A DNA stretch of 22,581 nucleotides from Ophioceras dolichostomum. Its lineage: Eukaryota; Ascomycota; Sordariomycetes; Magnaporthales; Ophioceraceae. The stretch's first letter is position 1, and each line of letters opens with the position of its first letter. The stretch lies in assembly GCA_003049485.1 (NCBI GenBank), contig PYST01000456.1, positions 1 through 22,581 of the forward strand, given 5' to 3'. The position numbers were made by a program, and so were the translations under genes. The notes below the pieces were generated by a model that was not told where the DNA came from, did not search any database, and was given only the letters and a program-made list of their open reading frames with translations. Of the stretch, positions 18,228 through 22,581 are shown in pieces.

Positions 18228-20500
18228 TGCCGACCTACAGCCTACCACTGCACGGCACCCTCGACGGACGCAAAGTCTCCTGCGTGGGCTAATGTAGGAC
18301 GACGGCAGATTGTGCTTCGGGAGTGGGAAGACAGACCAGATCTTCCGTACATGAATCCCATCCATCCATCCCGGACGTGGCCGTACAGACATGCAGACTA
18401 CTGGTGCTGCCCCTTTCCATGCAGGTATCCCGACGCTTGCAGAACGATGGAGGATAAACTCCAGTCTGGACTGGACTGCATTTCCCCCTATCCGTCCAGA
18501 TAGATAGACAGGCCCTACCTGGCGAAGAATTCGTTGTAAAGAGAACGGAAGAGAGAGCCGTCCACGAACGAACAAGAGGATTCGTTTTCGCGCACAGTGT
18601 AGTGACATGTTCCTTTCGGCCGTTTCGCTGGCTGGGTGTCCTCCGTTCTGGCTACTTGGGGAGAGTCTCGGAGAGAGGACATGTGTTCAAAAATTCATCA
18701 GTCTCTACATATCTCTCTTGTGTCTGGGCTGGTTTGACTCGCCTGCTGCCACGTCGTCCGAATCTGGGAACTTTCCGCAACCAACAGCATCAGACAAATT
18801 GGCTGGCTGGCGGGCTTGCTGGCTTGGTAGGCTGGCTTTGCTGGCTGGCTTTGCTGGCTGGCTAGGGGGCCTGCGGTTTATCGGGTCGAGGAGGGGAAAG
18901 CAAAAAATTGGCACGCCCCACAGTGAGACTGAGAGACTGGTCAGGTTGGGAAGGTAGCTCTGTTTGCTAGGGTAGGTAGGCCGGCTGGCTCTGTCTGCCT
19001 GAGAGAGAGGGAGCGGGTTGATCCCTGCCTCCGGATGTGTGTCTTTGAAAGTTGTGAGCCAGCCATTTGATTCCACGTGAAGAAGGTGGCCGCTTGAGAT
19101 GGCCGCCGCGTCGTCTGGAGAAAATCCATACTGTGCAACTTGGAGCCTCGCTTTCTATGAATTTTTTCTTTTTGTTTCTGTCGAGGAAGACAGCACAGCA
19201 AAGGATTGCTTCTTATTGGTTCGAACCTTCCAAGTCCAATGTTGGTCTTTGGCACAATTTTTTTTCGAGGACATTTTTATTTCGATCTGTTGCTCTTTCC
19301 TCTTTTCGGACAGGGCCGGGCCTGGGGTCGTGGAACAAAAGGCCAGGTGTGGCTATAGCGTCCATGTGAGGGAGGAAGAGAGAGGGAGGGGAAGGAGGGG
19401 CGTGTGGCTAAACCGCGCAAAGTAGCGGTGAGTGACCGCCCTAGACCCGAAGAGTGGTCCATGTCACCTCACGACAGGCGCCTCAACGTCACGGTGCCGT
19501 CTCTGAATGGCTCAACTGCTATCAGTTGGTGGTGGGAAAGGGAGGGGTTTGGACGGACGGGACGCCACAGTACATAGGTCGAGGGAGGTCTCCCAACCAA
19601 AGCTCAACAATTGCCTATGTTTGGCGGTTCGGTGGAGGGGGAAATAAGAAAAGAAAAGAGGCAATATTGATACGGCATATGAACCACAAGAAGCAACATC
19701 ACAGTTGCTTGCCTCTCCCCACTGATGCAGCCTGGCTGCAAGCAAAAAGTAGTCGAGACCCGGATAGTCAACTATGACGAGATGATGATCAAGAAGAAAG
19801 ATCCCACGATCCGCTAAGAGGGTGATCAGAGGCGCGGGAATCCTGGATTCAGCGCGACACATGCAATTTGAGTCAAATTGACGGCAGAAAAGGATAAATT
19901 CGTGCTGACAGTGGTGGTGGCCTAGCCAGAAAGAATCGATGTCGTGCAGCTTTTGGCAGCCAGAAGGTCAACACGATCATCAGCAATCTTGATGAAGTGA
20001 GAGAGCCCTTCTCTGAGGGGCTGGGTTTCTCTCTGACGAAAGCACTGGCCAACCATGCTGTGGTTACCGAATCTATTAGACATTGGCTGGTTTCCCACCC
20101 TTCCTTCAATTGTTGAATTGATGAAGGACCAGGCAGAAGGAAGGGAACGGCAGGGTAGCAACAGCAGGCCGCCAGCAGAACTCTGGCAAGCCATCGATCT
20201 TGCATTGCCAGAGTGCTGCCATCAAAAAATGTCTCTTCGCCAGGAGCCGTCACACACAGAGACAACCCGCTGACGCCACAAAGCTCCGACCACCACCACC
20301 ACCACAACCCACCACCGTCGTCGAGAGGCCTGTCTGGTTTCTGGACGGTAAGTCTTACTGTCTCTCCACTCCCACCCCCCAAACATGGTAGGGCGGAAAA
20401 CGGTCCGCTCATGCAGCATCCCCCTCCTCCCTTGGCGAATCACAGATGGGGAGTAGCTTTCAACAAACGCGACTAAGAAGAATGATTTGCATAACAAGTT
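18228..20500. other. Gene-poor intergenic DNA
   Basis: No gene is supported. A 179-codon minus frame with ATG (19873-20412) has Trp, Gly and Cys runs and no domain. The 13-nt minisatellite at 18831-18864 is the main repeat. Confidence 0.4.
18831..18864 (+). repeat. 13-nt minisatellite (GCTGGCTTTGCTG)
   Basis: Two exact 13-nt units at 18831-18843 and 18844-18856 are followed by a partial third unit. Further GGCTGG units lie just upstream from 18801. Confidence 0.8.
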
Positions 20501-22581
20501 CCACCCCCATGAGCTATGGAGGGGAGAAGCAAAGAGCGTGGGACTGACAGCCCGAGGCCAGCGGGCAAGCAGGCAAAAAAGAACTCAAAATGAGGGATTG
20601 AAGGTTTCCCGTCACCGTTTAGAAAAAGAAACGAAGCGTTGGGCTACGGCTCACGATTGGACGGCGCGGGATAAATGAGGTGTTCCGTTAGCATCATCCT
20701 CACAATCGTAATCGGAGGCGGCGGCCTGGGAAAAAAGCGAGAGACATTGGGGCCAGCCAGTTGGCAGACAGAGAGCAGAGAAGGAAAAAGAAAAAAATTG
20801 TGGTGTGGGTTTGAGACGTGGTGCGCGTTGATTGGGCTGATTGCGACCACGACCGACGTCCTTTTCCCTTCCTTTGTCCACAATCGCGCCAGAGAATTTG
20901 AAAAGGTTGGTGCGGGTCCCTCGTCGATAGAGCTAGCCCCGAGCGACGATGTTTTCTTGTCTCTTCACATGGAGCCGATGTTGACACGCCCGCCCACACG
21001 CCCTAGCAGGGTAGCAAGGTTCCTTCTCTCTTGAACATTCTTCTCTAAGCACTGGACTCCGTGTAGGTTATCACTTCATCACCTAAATTGACTTGGCCCC
21101 GGCCCGGGGGAGCATGTTACTTGTTCCTTTTACGTCCGTACGTAAGCTGGCACCTGGCTCGCACCCTCGGTCCCGATCGCTCACTCTCCAGGCCCCTTCA
21201 ACACAAGGAAGCCTCTCTCTCCGAACGGGGGGGATGGATGATGCCCCTCCCGTCTACAAGTCCCTTCCAGGTTCCCATCCCTTTTTGCCAACGGCTTCCT
21301 CACCGCCGGCAACCTTTTTTCTGTCGTCTTTCTTTTCGTGTCTGAGGCTGAGTGAGGAAGAAAAATGAAAGGGAAACACTGGAATGTCGATGACGCTCAG
21401 ACATCTCGCATCGCGGGTTCCGGCGCGAAACTTTATCTCACATTGAGAGACAGGTTCGGGAAGCAGCGCAGCAGTCAAGAGCGGGTAAGCTAATGTACCC
21501 TTGGCTTCTTTTTTCGACGCATCACACTACCACGTACCAGTGCTCCAGCAAGCGACAGCACCGCCGGGCAGCCACCAATTGCTCCTACCGGCCAGTGGCC
21601 TCCAGCCTCCTCGGAGCTGTTGGCAGCGGACCATGAACATTGAAAAAAAGAGCAGTGGAGTCTGGTGGGGAACTGTTCCGTACCGGGAGCACACAGTGTC
21701 GTGGGCGCAAGTGCGCAAGTGCAACTCACCCTGCCCAGTGGGGCCGTCGGGACGATTTGAGTGAGGGGCAAGCAGGTAAGTGGACACGCCCCCCAGCAAG
21801 AGGAGCCCACCTCACGGGAAAGAGGAGCAAAGGAAACGGCAAGTTGCGAACAAAATGCCTCGTGTAGCCAAGGCCTGAGGCATCATGTTTCTTATCTTGA
21901 AAACGGGATGGACGACGACGGGTCCTGGCTCGGTCACAAAAACATAGCCCGGCGTCTGGGCCCTGGCTAGCAAGATCCGGTTCGGTTGGCAGCAGCCAGC
22001 TGGGTTTGCTGGCCTCATCGGTTACGTTCTGCGACGGCGGCCCTCGCCGACCAACAAGGAGAAAAAAAGTGACCTAATGACCCAATTCCGTCGAACTGGG
22101 TTCTCAATCGAGCAAGTCATCAAGAAGAGCTGAAACGACTGTGGTTCAAACCTAGCAAAGAACTCGTTCCCCCTACCCCCCGTTTTTTTGGGGAAGGTGA
22201 CGGACGGAACGCGACCCGCTGATTGGCCCGCCCAAGTGAGACGCACAAGCACATTGCCGCCGTGCATTGGGCCGTCATGCGAGTGCTAGCCTCCTCCCCC
22301 TCCTAGCCACGCCCACCACCACCACCATCCGTAGCAGCCCAGCCCGCTTCCCCCTCTGGAACTAAGGAAAAATCCCTGTCTGCAGCAGGGACTTCCTGGT
22401 TTTCAGCAAAGCACCCAAAAGCGGCGCGGCAAAAGTTGGAATGCTATGCCCTTGCTTCAGGCTGGCTGGCTTCTCCTGGAAGCTAAGGCCCAGAGGTTTC
22501 TTTTTGGACTGGGAAATAACCGTCAGGGGGGAAAGAAGGGAGGAGCAGACAGCGAGTGAGGGCCATTCGAATATCAAATTC
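20501..22581. other. Gene-poor intergenic DNA to the right edge
   Basis: No gene is supported. Visible features are an exact GCGCAAGT duplication at 21705-21720 and a small hairpin near 22367-22385 (TCCCTG and CAGGGA arms). Open frames up to 119 codons overlap on both strands and show no recognisable domain. Confidence 0.4.

Noticed and set aside
17943..18503. 186-codon plus-strand frame with Lys-Gln, Gly and His runs
   Set aside because: Every run comes from a microsatellite, no domain is visible, and a long minus-strand frame covers the same DNA.
19873..20412. 179-codon minus-strand frame with ATG
   Set aside because: Trp, Gly and Cys-rich composition, no domain, and no supporting splice signals or context.
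1..22581. CRISPR array, rRNA, prokaryotic operon
   Set aside because: No regularly spaced direct repeats, no rRNA-like core sequence and no gene organisation of that type were seen.

Overview
The window looks like nuclear DNA of a filamentous ascomycete, most likely a Sordariomycete. The signs are a gene with a fungal-type spliced structure (GTGAGT donor, CAG acceptor, CTAAT-like branch site), A-rich ATG contexts, balanced GC intergenic DNA full of short simple repeats, and many scattered copies of a TAGGTACCTA-type palindrome. No prokaryotic operon structure, CRISPR array, rRNA or convincing tRNA was seen.

Layout. (1) Positions 1-309, minus strand: the 5' end of an unrecognised gene that runs off the left edge. 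(2) 310-1180: a hairpin-rich segment with several perfect inverted repeats back to back (721-762, 763-833, 928-948, 961-988, 1051-1073), possibly a decayed mobile element or LTR. (3) 1178-2146, minus strand: a broken coding relic in a single reading frame. By recall it resembles the N-terminal half of the fungal DUF3435/FluG-domain family (tyrosine-recombinase-like, the family that includes Starship captains). It stops exactly where the hairpin segment begins. (4) 2150-9046: gene-poor DNA with a G-quadruplex motif, palindromes, tandem repeats and strand-asymmetric purine/pyrimidine blocks. (5) 9047-10646, minus strand: the one well supported complete gene, two exons, 405 aa, with a REV1-like BRCT domain, a probable SUMO-interacting motif and a SUMO-acceptor consensus. 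(6) 10647-22581: about 12 kb with no gene I can support, only repeats and low-complexity DNA.

The BRCT protein is probably a nuclear genome-maintenance factor. The left-hand 2 kb looks like a graveyard of mobile DNA next to the start of another gene. All family assignments come from reading motifs by eye; no database search was possible.
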